Part shown: positions 1 to 5,752 of the stretch, piece by piece | Layout of the letters: each line of letters opens with the position of its first letter | How positions within the stretch are numbered: position 1 is the first letter of the stretch | From: an uncultured Collinsella sp. | GTDB taxonomy: Bacteria > Actinomycetota > Coriobacteriia > Coriobacteriales > Coriobacteriaceae | Direction: 5' to 3' | DNA length: 7,492 nucleotides | Assembly: GCA_900549535.1 (NCBI GenBank) | Contig: UROR01000100.1 | Location: 1 to 7,492, forward strand | The notes under the pieces: generated by a model | Seen by the model: only the letters and a program-made list of their open reading frames with translations | What the model was told of the DNA's origin: nothing | Database searches by the model: none | Position numbers and translations under genes: made by a program

Positions 1-449
1 CCAGCACAGGTGATGGGCAGGCCGGCCGCCACGTTCAGCGTCGGTTCATTGCGCGCCCCGCAATGCGGGCACACGTGATGGGCGCAGCGGCTAAAGAGCA
101 GACGCAGGCTGTTGTTGAGCTCGGTCATGGTGCCAAAGGTAGAACGCACGCCCGGCACGCTGGGGCGCTGATGCAATGCGAGCGCCGCCGGCACGTGCAG
201 CACCTCGTCCACCTGGGCATGTTCGGCCTGCGTTAGACGACGGCGGGTATAGGTGCTTAGCGCCTCCAGGTAGCGACGCGAGCCCTCGGCATAAAGAACC
301 CCCAGCGCCAGCGAACTCTTGCCCGAGCCCGACACGCCGGCAATACCCACGAGCTTTCCCAGCGGAATATCGATATCGATGTCCTTGAGGTTGTGGACGC
401 GCGCGCCACGCACCTCGATAGCCTGCGGGCTCATCTTCTGTTCCGTCAC
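1..449 (-). CDS. UvrA-family ABC ATPase (UvrA paralogue), N-terminal part only
   Basis: The reading frame starts at GTG 447-449 and runs off the left edge after about 149 codons. An in-frame ATG at 432-434 is an equally possible start. Residues 12-22 (EVRGARVHNLK) and the Walker A motif GVSGSGKS at about 38-45, followed by LYAEGSRRYLEALSTY, are diagnostic of the first nucleotide-binding domain of UvrA, the damage-recognition ATPase of nucleotide excision repair. RSTFGTMTELNNSLRLLF at about 102-119 matches the conserved stretch that follows it. Immediately afterwards comes a CPHC zinc pair (127-130) and then TLNVAAGLPITC, which resembles UvrA paralogues that lack the UvrB-binding domain rather than canonical UvrA. 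Such paralogues are linked to DNA-binding drug tolerance or remain uncharacterised. The start is 10 nt downstream of the ATPase stop codon, and an AGGG overlapping that stop could serve as ribosome binding site, so the two are probably co-transcribed and possibly translationally coupled. Family membership is secure; the paralogue call is inference from the visible part. Confidence 0.88.
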   Translation of the reverse strand, partial: MTEQKMSPQAIEVRGARVHNLKDIDIDIPLGKLVGIAGVSGSGKSSLALGVLYAEGSRRYLEALSTYTRRRLTQAEHAQVDEVLHVPAALALHQRPSVPGVRSTFGTMTELNNSLRLLFSRCAHHVCPHCGARNEPTLNVAAGLPITCA

Positions 450-459
450 CTTTATCACC

Positions 460-1578
460 CTACTCGTGCCATAAAATGCGGTCGCGGATATACTCGCCCA
501 GCATGGGCACGGTAAACCGGACGAGGCCATATCCGGCAGCCTCGATGACGCGCTCGCGAATCAGGCTTGCGCGATATTTACTCGCCCAGCTCTGGGTGCG
601 ATCACAGCGCTCAATGATATCCGCCATGCGCGTCGGTTTACCCTCATCAGCAGCCATAGTCTCGATAAAGAGGCGTTGCGGACTGCGCAGCCCGTAATAC
701 AGGGGCGCGTCAACCGCTTCGTAGAACTCGGAGACGGCATCCGCATGACCATCCTCGACATCGCGCTCTTCAATGACCTGCGAGCCACGCCGGACAGCAG
801 ACCGCCACATGTAATAGCCCACCAGCTGAACCATGTAGGGATGCCCCATGCTCTTGCGCGCCGCAAGGTCCGCTGTCTCCGCGTCAACGTAAAGACCAGC
901 GTCTTTGACCGTCTGGACATATGAATCGCGCACCTTGGGCAAAGATATCGCCCCCAGCGTACGCTGCTGGGCACGCCGCAAAAACGTCACGCTCGGCTCT
1001 TCGAGCAGGTCGTCAACCATACTGGGTAAGCCGGCGAACACCAGCGCAAGACCGCGCTGGTCGCTATCGGGCAAGCCCGTAGCATCCTGGTCTCCGAGCA
1101 CCTGCTGATAGAGAACGGCAAGAGCCGCCAGTTCCTCGATAGACGCCGATTGCGCCTCGTCAATCGCAAACAGTATGCCCTTGCCTGGACTGAGCTTCTT
1201 GAGACGCTCGTTGACCAGCCCTCGCAACGTCTCGCCCTTTGCTCGCGCCGCCTCGACCGACATCCGGCCAAACGACGGACCGAACTCCATTGACGTCACA
1301 ACGGGTTTATTCGAGCGAAGCGCGTCGGCCAAGCGGTCGCATAAGCCAAGCGAAGCGGAATCGGAGACAACCGCCCATCCGCGCTCGCTGGCCAGACGTT
1401 GCAGCTCCCGCAGGAGAACTGTCTTGCCGCAGCCGCGGTTTCCCGTAATGAGCATGAGCCTGCCCGGCGCTCCGGCGCCGTTATCGAGCCCTTCCTCGAA
1501 ATCTTCGATGACCGACTCGCGACCAATGAGCATCGGAGGCCGCTTGCCTGCCGTTGGCTTAAAGGGATTTGGATTCAT
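460..1578 (-). CDS. AAA-type ATPase of unknown role, NPFKPTAG family
   Basis: This is a 372-residue soluble ATP-binding protein. The N-terminus has the NPFKPTAGKRPPMLIGRE signature (residues 3-21) typical of actinobacterial ATP-binding proteins of this kind. Walker A is GNRGCGKT (46-53) and Walker B is ILFAIDEAQ (135-143). A sensor-1-like LVFAGLP lies at 179-185 and RRAQQRT at 201-207 is a candidate arginine finger. The C-terminal third (about 295-372) looks like a winged-helix domain. The architecture resembles AAA_16 or Orc1/Cdc6-type ATPases, which act as molecular switches on DNA or partner proteins, but no substrate can be named from the sequence. The start is supported by GAGGAGG at 1584-1590, 5 nt before the ATG. 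A UvrA-like gene follows after 10 nt, so the two products may act together. The promoter carries three tandem 10-bp repeats, suggesting regulation. There is no signal peptide or membrane segment. Confidence 0.9.
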   Translation of the reverse strand: MNPNPFKPTAGKRPPMLIGRESVIEDFEEGLDNGAGAPGRLMLITGNRGCGKTVLLRELQRLASERGWAVVSDSASLGLCDRLADALRSNKPVVTSMEFGPSFGRMSVEAARAKGETLRGLVNERLKKLSPGKGILFAIDEAQSASIEELAALAVLYQQVLGDQDATGLPDSDQRGLALVFAGLPSMVDDLLEEPSVTFLRRAQQRTLGAISLPKVRDSYVQTVKDAGLYVDAETADLAARKSMGHPYMVQLVGYYMWRSAVRRGSQVIEERDVEDGHADAVSEFYEAVDAPLYYGLRSPQRLFIETMAADEGKPTRMADIIERCDRTQSWASKYRASLIRERVIEAAGYGLVRFTVPMLGEYIRDRILWHE

Positions 1579-1583
1579 GTCGG

Positions 1584-1642
1584 CCTCCTCGGATTGGCAA
1601 ACCCTGGTAATAGTTATACCAACTTATACCGAGTTATACCAA
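1584..1642 (-). promoter_or_regulatory. Promoter and ribosome binding site of the ATPase operon
   Basis: On the minus strand TTGGTA (1642-1637) lies 18 bp from TATAAC (1618-1613), a good -35/-10 pair with five of six -10 bases matching TATAAT. Transcription would start near 1606, giving a leader of about 28 nt with the strong GAGGAGG at 1590-1584. The -10 hexamer is itself one of three tandem repeats, so the two other copies are alternative -10 elements. The assignment is from consensus matching only. Confidence 0.55.
1611..1640. repeat. Three tandem 10-bp direct repeats (core TTATACC), operator or iteron-like
   Basis: On the plus strand the units are TAGTTATACC, AACTTATACC and GAGTTATACC, exactly end to end. 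The seven-base core TTATACC is invariant and the first three bases vary. The 10-bp period is one helical turn, so a bound protein would contact the same DNA face three times. On the minus strand each unit reads GGTATAA, which also resembles a -10 hexamer, and the array overlaps the predicted ATPase promoter. It may be a regulator site, stacked -10 elements, or both. Confidence 0.6.
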
Positions 1643-1645
1643 TAG

Positions 1646-1678
1646 CATGTGACAAAGGAACTGTCCCTTTGTCACATG
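1646..1678. repeat. REP-like palindrome at the 3' end of the TetM-like gene; possible terminator
   Basis: Perfect 13-bp arms CATGTGACAAAGG (1646-1658) and CCTTTGTCACATG (1666-1678) flank the 7-nt loop AACTGTC. The right arm supplies the last codons and TGA stop (1672-1674) of the minus-strand GTPase gene. The hairpin could end that transcript, although no U-run follows it. The GGGACAG core and the position at a gene end resemble dispersed REP/RAYT-type elements of many bacteria; that membership is inference. Confidence 0.7.
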
Positions 1679-3675
1679 TGGCCGAAAAACTCGGCGTCTG
1701 CTGCTCGCCAGGGGCGGAAGGTGGCGGGATCGATCTTTACGTGCGCCGCGGCGGGTACGTCGTACCATTTGACCGTGTAACCGGCGCCGTGAGAGCAAAA
1801 GACCGAGTCGGGCGTGTTGGGCAGATCGGCCTCGGGCTCATAGGCGGCCGTCTCGATTACGTGCTCGACATCATGGCAAGCCGCATAGCCGGCGGACTCC
1901 AGGTACAGATGCCCGCGACCGCTCGTGTAGGCAGCCACCTCCAGCGCGTAATCCTGCACCTCGGAAGCCGGCACGCGACCCACAAGCTTCGCCCGGTCTC
2001 CCGCCATCGTCGGCGACTCGTACTCGGCACCCATGCGCGTGGCATCCGAGAGCGCCCGGCCCACGCACTCCCCCGGCACCTCGAGCTCAAAGCGATACCA
2101 CGGCTCCAACAGCACTGCCGCGCCGGCCTCACGCGCCTGCATGAGCCCCTGGCGAATCGCGCGGTACGTGGCCTGGCGAAAATCGCCGCCCTCGGTGTGT
2201 TTGGCATGCGCACGGCCGCCCGTGAGCGTAATGCGCACATCGGTGATGGGCGAGCCGGTCAGCACGCCCAGATGATCGCGCTCCATGGCGTTGGTGAGCG
2301 CCAAACGCTGCCAGTTAAGATCGAGCTCGTCGGTCGAGGTCACGGTGCCAAACTGCACGCCCGAACCCGCTGGCAACGGCTCCAGGCGCAAATGTACCTC
2401 GGCATAGTGGCGCAGCGGCTCAAAGTGGCCCACGCCCTCGACTGGCTGCGAAATAGTCTCCTTATAGAGAATGCCGCCAGACTCAAACGCAACCGAAAGG
2501 CCAAAACGATCGGCCAACACCCGCTGCACGACCTCGAGTTGCACGGCGCCCATCAACTGCAAATGAATCTGCTCGAGATGCGTATTCCAGCTTACGCCGA
2601 GCATGGGATCTTCGTCGGCAAGCTCGGCCAGTGCCTGGAACACCGTATGGACATCGTGTTCGCCCGGAAGCACCGTATAGGTGAGGACTGGCGCAATGAC
2701 AGGTGCATTGCCCGCGGGCTCCGCGCCCAGGGCATCACCCGGGCGAACGTGTGCAAGGCCCGTCACGGCGCAGATGCCGCCAGCGGCAACTTCTTGGGCA
2801 AGCTCATACTTTTCGCCGTTATAGATGCGTACCTGATCGACCTTCTGCTCCCATGCCTCGGCACCGGAACGTCCGTCAATCATCTGCTTGGCATGCAACG
2901 TGCCGCCGGTCACTTTAACCCAAGCCAAGCGCTCGCCGCGATCCCCTCGGCTGACACGATAGACGCGCGCGGCAAACTCCGGGAGCCACGCCTGTTCACG
3001 CATCAGCGCACATATGCCATCCAACAGCTCGTCCACGCCTTGGTCCTTGAGCGCCGAGCCGGCAAAACAGGGAAAGAGCTTGCGCTCGGCAACCATGCGC
3101 GGCAGCGTCGCGACGGAAAGCTCACCCGCTTCAAAAAACTCCTCGAGCGCCGCCTCGTCCAACGCAGCAGCGTCCTCCTGAACGGCGCCGCCCGCCAGCA
3201 GTTCGTTGGCATCCAGGCAGCCTTCGGAAAGACGCTGCCCAAGTTGTGCCAGCAAAACATCGCGGCCGGGATTCTCCAAATCGATTTTGTTGATGAAGAT
3301 GAACGTCGGGATGTCATAGCGCGCAAGCAGGCGCCACAGGGTTTCGGTGTGTCCTTGCACGCCGTCGTTGGCGCCTACAACCAAAATCGCGTAGTCGAGT
3401 GCGCGCAGCGTGCGCTCCGCCTCGGCAGAAAAATCGACATGCCCCGGCGCATCCACGAGCATGACGTGGGCATCGCCATGGTCGAGCACGGCCTGCGACG
3501 AGAAAATCGTGATGCCACGCTCGCGCTCGATCGCGTTTGTATCCAGATGCGAATCGCCATCGTCCACGCGGCCGCGCTTGCGAATGCGACCCGCGTTGAA
3601 CAGCATGGCCTCGGCCAACGTGGTCTTGCCGGCATCGACATGCGCCAAGATTCCAACGACCGCTTGCTTCGACAT
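1672..3675 (-). CDS. TetM/EF-G-like ribosomal translational GTPase (housekeeping paralogue)
   Basis: This 667-residue cytoplasmic protein belongs to the EF-G superfamily branch that contains the TetM/TetO tetracycline ribosomal protection proteins (about 640 residues). GTPase motifs are all present: G1 AHVDAGKT (11-18), G2 RGIT (53-56), G3 DAPGH (75-79), G4 NKID (129-132) and G5 SAL (207-209). The later beta-barrel and EF-G-like domains follow, with LMGAVQLEVVQRVL and the domain IV stretch GGRAHAKHTEGGDFRQATYR. In TetM/TetO the matching loop reads YSPVSTPADFR and dislodges tetracycline; here that motif is absent, so a role in tetracycline resistance is doubtful and another ribosome-rescue or translocation-like role is likely. 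The frame is open further upstream, but ATG 3675 is chosen because the protein then begins MSKQAVVGILAHVDAGKTT, as in the family, and AGGAG lies just before it. The stop codon lies inside a palindrome. It is probably monocistronic. Confidence 0.93.
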   Translation of the reverse strand: MSKQAVVGILAHVDAGKTTLAEAMLFNAGRIRKRGRVDDGDSHLDTNAIERERGITIFSSQAVLDHGDAHVMLVDAPGHVDFSAEAERTLRALDYAILVVGANDGVQGHTETLWRLLARYDIPTFIFINKIDLENPGRDVLLAQLGQRLSEGCLDANELLAGGAVQEDAAALDEAALEEFFEAGELSVATLPRMVAERKLFPCFAGSALKDQGVDELLDGICALMREQAWLPEFAARVYRVSRGDRGERLAWVKVTGGTLHAKQMIDGRSGAEAWEQKVDQVRIYNGEKYELAQEVAAGGICAVTGLAHVRPGDALGAEPAGNAPVIAPVLTYTVLPGEHDVHTVFQALAELADEDPMLGVSWNTHLEQIHLQLMGAVQLEVVQRVLADRFGLSVAFESGGILYKETISQPVEGVGHFEPLRHYAEVHLRLEPLPAGSGVQFGTVTSTDELDLNWQRLALTNAMERDHLGVLTGSPITDVRITLTGGRAHAKHTEGGDFRQATYRAIRQGLMQAREAGAAVLLEPWYRFELEVPGECVGRALSDATRMGAEYESPTMAGDRAKLVGRVPASEVQDYALEVAAYTSGRGHLYLESAGYAACHDVEHVIETAAYEPEADLPNTPDSVFCSHGAGYTVKWYDVPAAAHVKIDPATFRPWRAADAEFFGHM

Positions 3676-3735
3676 GGCTCTCCTCTTATTACAAGCGCAT
3701 CGCACGCGGCAACGGGCGTCCTCGTTCCACACTGG

Positions 3736-3764
3736 ATGATACAATTTACGTGCCGGCGGGCGAA
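3736..3764 (-). promoter_or_regulatory. Possible promoter of the TetM-like GTPase gene
   Basis: On the minus strand TATCAT (3741-3736) matches five of six -10 consensus bases. A weak -35 candidate, TTCGCC, lies 17 bp upstream. Transcription would begin near 3729, giving a leader of about 55 nt before ATG 3675. The upstream extension of the open frame overlaps this element, which argues against a longer protein. The -35 is poor, so confidence is low. Confidence 0.35.
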
Positions 3765-3790
3765 GCGGGCCCTATCCCCCGACCGAGCTC

Positions 3791-3816
3791 ATCGCCCCGC
3801 GTTGCCGCGCGGCGAT
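3791..3816. other. GC-rich hairpin upstream of the TetM-like gene
   Basis: ATCGCCCCGCG (3791-3801) pairs with CGCGCGGCGAT (3806-3816) at 10 of 11 positions around a TTGC loop, followed on the plus strand by TTTTCG. It has the shape of a plus-strand terminator, but no plus-strand gene ends here. On the minus strand it lies upstream of the predicted GTPase transcription start, so it may be structural debris or a site acting on read-through from the acetyltransferase gene. Confidence 0.4.
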
Positions 3817-3862
3817 TTTCGTAGGTTCGCGCCTTGCGAAAGCCGGCTTGCAAAACAGCGCA

Positions 3863-3902
3863 GCGAACGAAAATAGCCCCACCCGGGGCCATTTTCGTTC
3901 GC
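3863..3902 (-). terminator. Strong terminator hairpin downstream of the GNAT gene
   Basis: GCGAACGAAAATAGCCCC (3863-3880) and GGGGCCATTTTCGTTCGC (3885-3902) pair at 17 of 18 positions around an ACCC loop. The GC-rich inner stem with flanking A and T runs is the form of an intrinsic terminator that can work in both directions. It begins 28 nt after the acetyltransferase stop codon on the minus strand and insulates it from the TetM-like gene. Confidence 0.75.
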
Positions 3903-3929
3903 ACGAATTGTTGATGCGCGCCCTCGATC

Positions 3930-4418
3930 TTATGCCTCGCGCAACCAATCGAACGCAACGCGCGGTGTGCCGTCCGATACATGCACGACGCCGGCACGCT
4001 CGAACCCCGCCTTAATGCTCGCACCCTGCATGGGCAGGTTATCCTGATGCGTGTCGATGCGCAGGTGATCGGCACGCTCTTTGGCAAAGGCAAACATCGC
4101 AGCCGCGATACCGTGCACGGTGCCGTCGGATGCCACACGGTGCAGCACGGCGTACGGAGTGTCGCTACGCCATTGACCGTCCTCAATGACGTCATAGCAC
4201 TCGTCCGGGCCCGGTAAAAAGGCAAACGTCGCCACCACGCGGCCGTCGACTTCGCACACATAGCTGCCACCGGCGGCGATATCGGCAGCCAGCTGCTCGG
4301 CAGAAGGCGTGCCCTCGGGCCACTGCGTGGCGTTGCCATGCGCACGCATAAAGGCGCGGGCCGCGTCATAGATAGCCATGACGGCGGGAATGTCGGTATC
4401 GAGGGTTTTTCTGATCAT
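3930..4418 (-). CDS. GNAT-family N-acetyltransferase
   Basis: A 162-residue soluble enzyme of the GNAT fold, expected to transfer an acetyl group from acetyl-CoA to an amine substrate that cannot be named here. The N-terminal MIRKTLDTDIPAVMAIYDAA and the FMRAHGNATQWPEG segment (23-36) are typical of this subgroup. VLHRVASDGTVHGIAAAMF (91-109) is the beta4-alpha3 acetyl-CoA binding region, although the usual glycine-rich R/QxxGxG/A loop is loosely kept. RIDTHQDNLPMQ (120-131) followed by KAGFERAG is the usual C-terminal GNAT motif. Length is normal for the family. The start may be ATG 4418 or the adjacent in-frame GTG 4421; GAGG at 4432-4429 lies 7 nt before the GTG and 10 nt before the ATG. 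The gene is divergent from the small CxxC protein gene across an inverted repeat, and a strong terminator hairpin follows it, so it is probably a single-gene transcript. Confidence 0.9.
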   Translation of the reverse strand: MIRKTLDTDIPAVMAIYDAARAFMRAHGNATQWPEGTPSAEQLAADIAAGGSYVCEVDGRVVATFAFLPGPDECYDVIEDGQWRSDTPYAVLHRVASDGTVHGIAAAMFAFAKERADHLRIDTHQDNLPMQGASIKAGFERAGVVHVSDGTPRVAFDWLREA

Positions 4419-4439
4419 CACGCGGCGACCTCACGTTTA

Positions 4440-4471
4440 TTGGTATCACTTTGATTGAGCAATGATACCAA
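4440..4471. promoter_or_regulatory. Inverted-repeat operator or bidirectional promoter, TTGGTATCA-N14-TGATACCAA
   Basis: A perfect 9-bp inverted repeat (4440-4448 and 4463-4471) with a 14-nt spacer lies in the short divergent gap between the acetyltransferase and the small CxxC protein gene. On either strand TTGGTA is followed 18 bp later by GATACC, so the same symmetric element could give weak -35/-10 boxes in both directions. The half-site TTGGTAT recurs in the ATPase promoter. The symmetry suggests a dimeric regulator; no regulator gene is visible in the window. Confidence 0.55.
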
Positions 4472-4495
4472 CGTTTGGAGAAGGGCGCGAAGCAG

Positions 4496-4792
4496 ATGGG
4501 GAGCAAAAAGCGAGCCGCCTGGTCAAAGGCCAAAAGCGAGTTTTTGGGCGCTGCCACCGGCGGCGATATGAGCGACCTGTTTGCGCGCGAGGATGAGCGC
4601 CGCGACGCCCTGGACGCCGAGCGAGATGAGGCCTGGCGCTACAAGTCGTGCGAGCGAAAAAACCGTTACGACACGCGCGCCGAGGCCGAGGCCGTTATGG
4701 CCGACTGCGAAAACCGCGGGCGACGTGGTTTGGCCTGCTACAAATGCGAGTACTGCGGCGGCTGGCATCTGACGTCGCATCCTTGGAAATAG
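4496..4792 (+). CDS. Small CxxC zinc-ribbon-like protein of unknown function
   Basis: A 98-residue, very polar protein. The first half is a charged, probably helical region (MGSKKRAAWSKAKSEF, then SDLFAREDERRDALDAERDE at 26-45). The second half contains KNRYDTRAEAEAVM and ends in CYKCEYCGGWHLTS (81-94), where C84, C87 and H91/H95 could bind zinc, with C52, C71 and C81 as further candidates. The KxRYxTRxEAE plus YxCxxCGxWHLTS layout recurs in small uncharacterised actinobacterial, phage and plasmid proteins, probably nucleic-acid or partner binding, though no function is established that I can name. ATG 4496 is chosen, with AAGGG about 10 nt upstream. A TTG at 4475 would add seven residues but lacks a visible ribosome binding site. 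It converges on rsmJ, 48 nt away, and shares a divergent promoter region with the acetyltransferase gene. Confidence 0.78.
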   Translation: MGSKKRAAWSKAKSEFLGAATGGDMSDLFAREDERRDALDAERDEAWRYKSCERKNRYDTRAEAEAVMADCENRGRRGLACYKCEYCGGWHLTSHPWK

Positions 4793-4840
4793 ACCCCGCA
4801 TCGGCACGGCACTGACGGAGCGCCAACCATCGCACGCAAG

Positions 4841-5545
4841 CTACGGGCGCGGCGGAACCAAAACATCGTAGCGAACGGCCTTGCCCGCAAGTTGATAGCT
4901 CGGCTTAACGCCGGCAAGCAGTGGCCCCTTCACCGGCCGCTTGATAACCACCTTGCGCGGGTGAACCGCAAGCGCAGCTTCGACCAACGTCTCCTCATCG
5001 GCGCACGGCTGCTCCAGATGATGCAAGAGTTGGAACTTCTTTTTAACCGCCGCGCTCTTGGTGCGTCCGGGAAACATGGGGTCCAGATACACCACGTCAG
5101 GAGCGGTGAGCTCGCCCTGCCCGATCAGCTCAGCTGTATGGCGAAGGCCGGCAATGCTGTCCTCGCCCGCATGTAAGCGCATGCGCGCCACGGCTGTCGC
5201 AAGCGCCGGATCATCTGCCGCGCGATCCAAGGCATCCTTGAGGAGCGCCGCGATCACGCAATCCTGCTCATACAGATCGACGCTAAAGCCCGCGGCCGCC
5301 AGCAGCAGCGAATCCTCGCCAAAGCCTGCCGTGGCGTCAATCGCCCATGGGCTCTCGATGCCTTTTGCGCGCGCAGCCTTTACCAGCAGTTCTTGCTGCA
5401 GACGGCCCTGCTTGAGCCGTGGAAGCATGCGGCCAAAATCGGCACGCAGCTCCATCGTGCCGTCGGTAAGCGTGAGGCCCTCGGGCTTCCCGATTAGCTC
5501 AAGCCCCGCGGACCGAGCAACAGAAAAGGGATCGACGACGCCCAT
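4841..5545 (-). CDS. rsmJ: 16S rRNA (guanine1516-N2)-methyltransferase RsmJ
   Basis: A 234-residue class I SAM-dependent methyltransferase. In Escherichia coli RsmJ makes m2G1516 in the small-subunit rRNA; the same activity is inferred here. Motif I is DATAGFGED (70-78). YEQD at 92-95 is the acidic end of strand 2, and VVYLDPMFP (151-159) is the catalytic motif IV, followed by the family-specific RTKSAAVKKKFQ. The C-terminal VVIKRPVKGPLLAGVKPSYQ and YDVLVPP also match RsmJ (formerly UPF0341/YhiQ). The protein is slightly shorter than the roughly 250-residue E. coli enzyme, mainly at the N-terminus. ATG 5545 is preferred over the in-frame GTG 5551 because AAGGAG sits 5 nt before the ATG and directly abuts the GTG. 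A small membrane peptide gene lies 63 nt upstream on the same strand and may be co-transcribed. Confidence 0.9.
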   Translation of the reverse strand: MGVVDPFSVARSAGLELIGKPEGLTLTDGTMELRADFGRMLPRLKQGRLQQELLVKAARAKGIESPWAIDATAGFGEDSLLLAAAGFSVDLYEQDCVIAALLKDALDRAADDPALATAVARMRLHAGEDSIAGLRHTAELIGQGELTAPDVVYLDPMFPGRTKSAAVKKKFQLLHHLEQPCADEETLVEAALAVHPRKVVIKRPVKGPLLAGVKPSYQLAGKAVRYDVLVPPRP

Positions 5546-5608
5546 GGACACTCCTTAGCAAACAAAACGAATACGTGAGCGCCACCTCAGTTGGCACCCA
5601 ACCGTCCG

Positions 5609-5752
5609 TTATTGTCCCACATGCGACATGGTCCACAGCATCCCAATGCAAAGCACCGCCATCAATCCCGTGCACACGGCAGCGATCACAGAATCACCCA
5701 TGCGCCTTCCCAACGACCGCGGCTCATGCACTTGCCCTGCTCCGTACATCAT
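5609..5752 (-). CDS. Small single-pass membrane peptide, 47 residues, unknown function
   Basis: This short frame has a strong ribosome binding site: the minus strand reads AAGGAGGAGCC directly before two consecutive ATG codons (5752 and 5749). The spacing from AGGAGG favours the second ATG (7 nt), giving 46 residues, but either is possible. The peptide begins MMYGAGQVHEPRSLGRRMGD, a positively charged segment. Residues about 20-42 form one hydrophobic helix (SVIAAVCTGLMAVLCIGMLW), and it ends TMSHVGQ with a TAA stop at 5609-5611. The charge pattern predicts the N-terminus in the cytoplasm. I do not recognise the family. It lies 63 nt upstream of rsmJ on the same strand with no clear terminator between, so the two may share a transcript. 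Support comes from the ribosome binding site and the clean transmembrane helix rather than from homology. Confidence 0.65.
   Translation of the reverse strand: MMYGAGQVHEPRSLGRRMGDSVIAAVCTGLMAVLCIGMLWTMSHVGQ

Noticed and set aside
176..388. 70-codon plus-strand open frame at the left end
   Set aside because: It is the shadow of the UvrA-like gene on the other strand, rich in Pro, Ala and Arg, without a start signal.
1646..1678. Reading the palindrome as an attachment site or transposon end
   Set aside because: There is no integrase, transposase or target-site duplication around it, and it lies exactly at a gene stop, which fits a REP-like element or terminator better.
1672..3675. Calling the GTPase an acquired tetracycline resistance gene
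   Set aside because: The key loop motif of TetM/TetO is missing, the base composition matches the neighbours, and there is no mobile element context.
3676..3744. N-terminal extension of the TetM-like protein by 23 residues
   Set aside because: The extension has no family similarity and overlaps the promoter candidate. The ATG at 3675 has AGGAG and gives the canonical N-terminus.
1399..3876. Very long plus-strand open frame (about 825 codons) opposite the TetM-like gene
   Set aside because: It is the antisense shadow of a clear GTPase gene in GC-rich DNA. The translation is rich in Arg, His and Leu with no domain motif, it has no ribosome binding site, and it runs across intergenic hairpins.
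3746..4369. 207-codon minus-strand open frame overlapping the acetyltransferase
   Set aside because: It lies in another frame of the GNAT gene, which has clear family motifs, and its tail translates the terminator hairpin.
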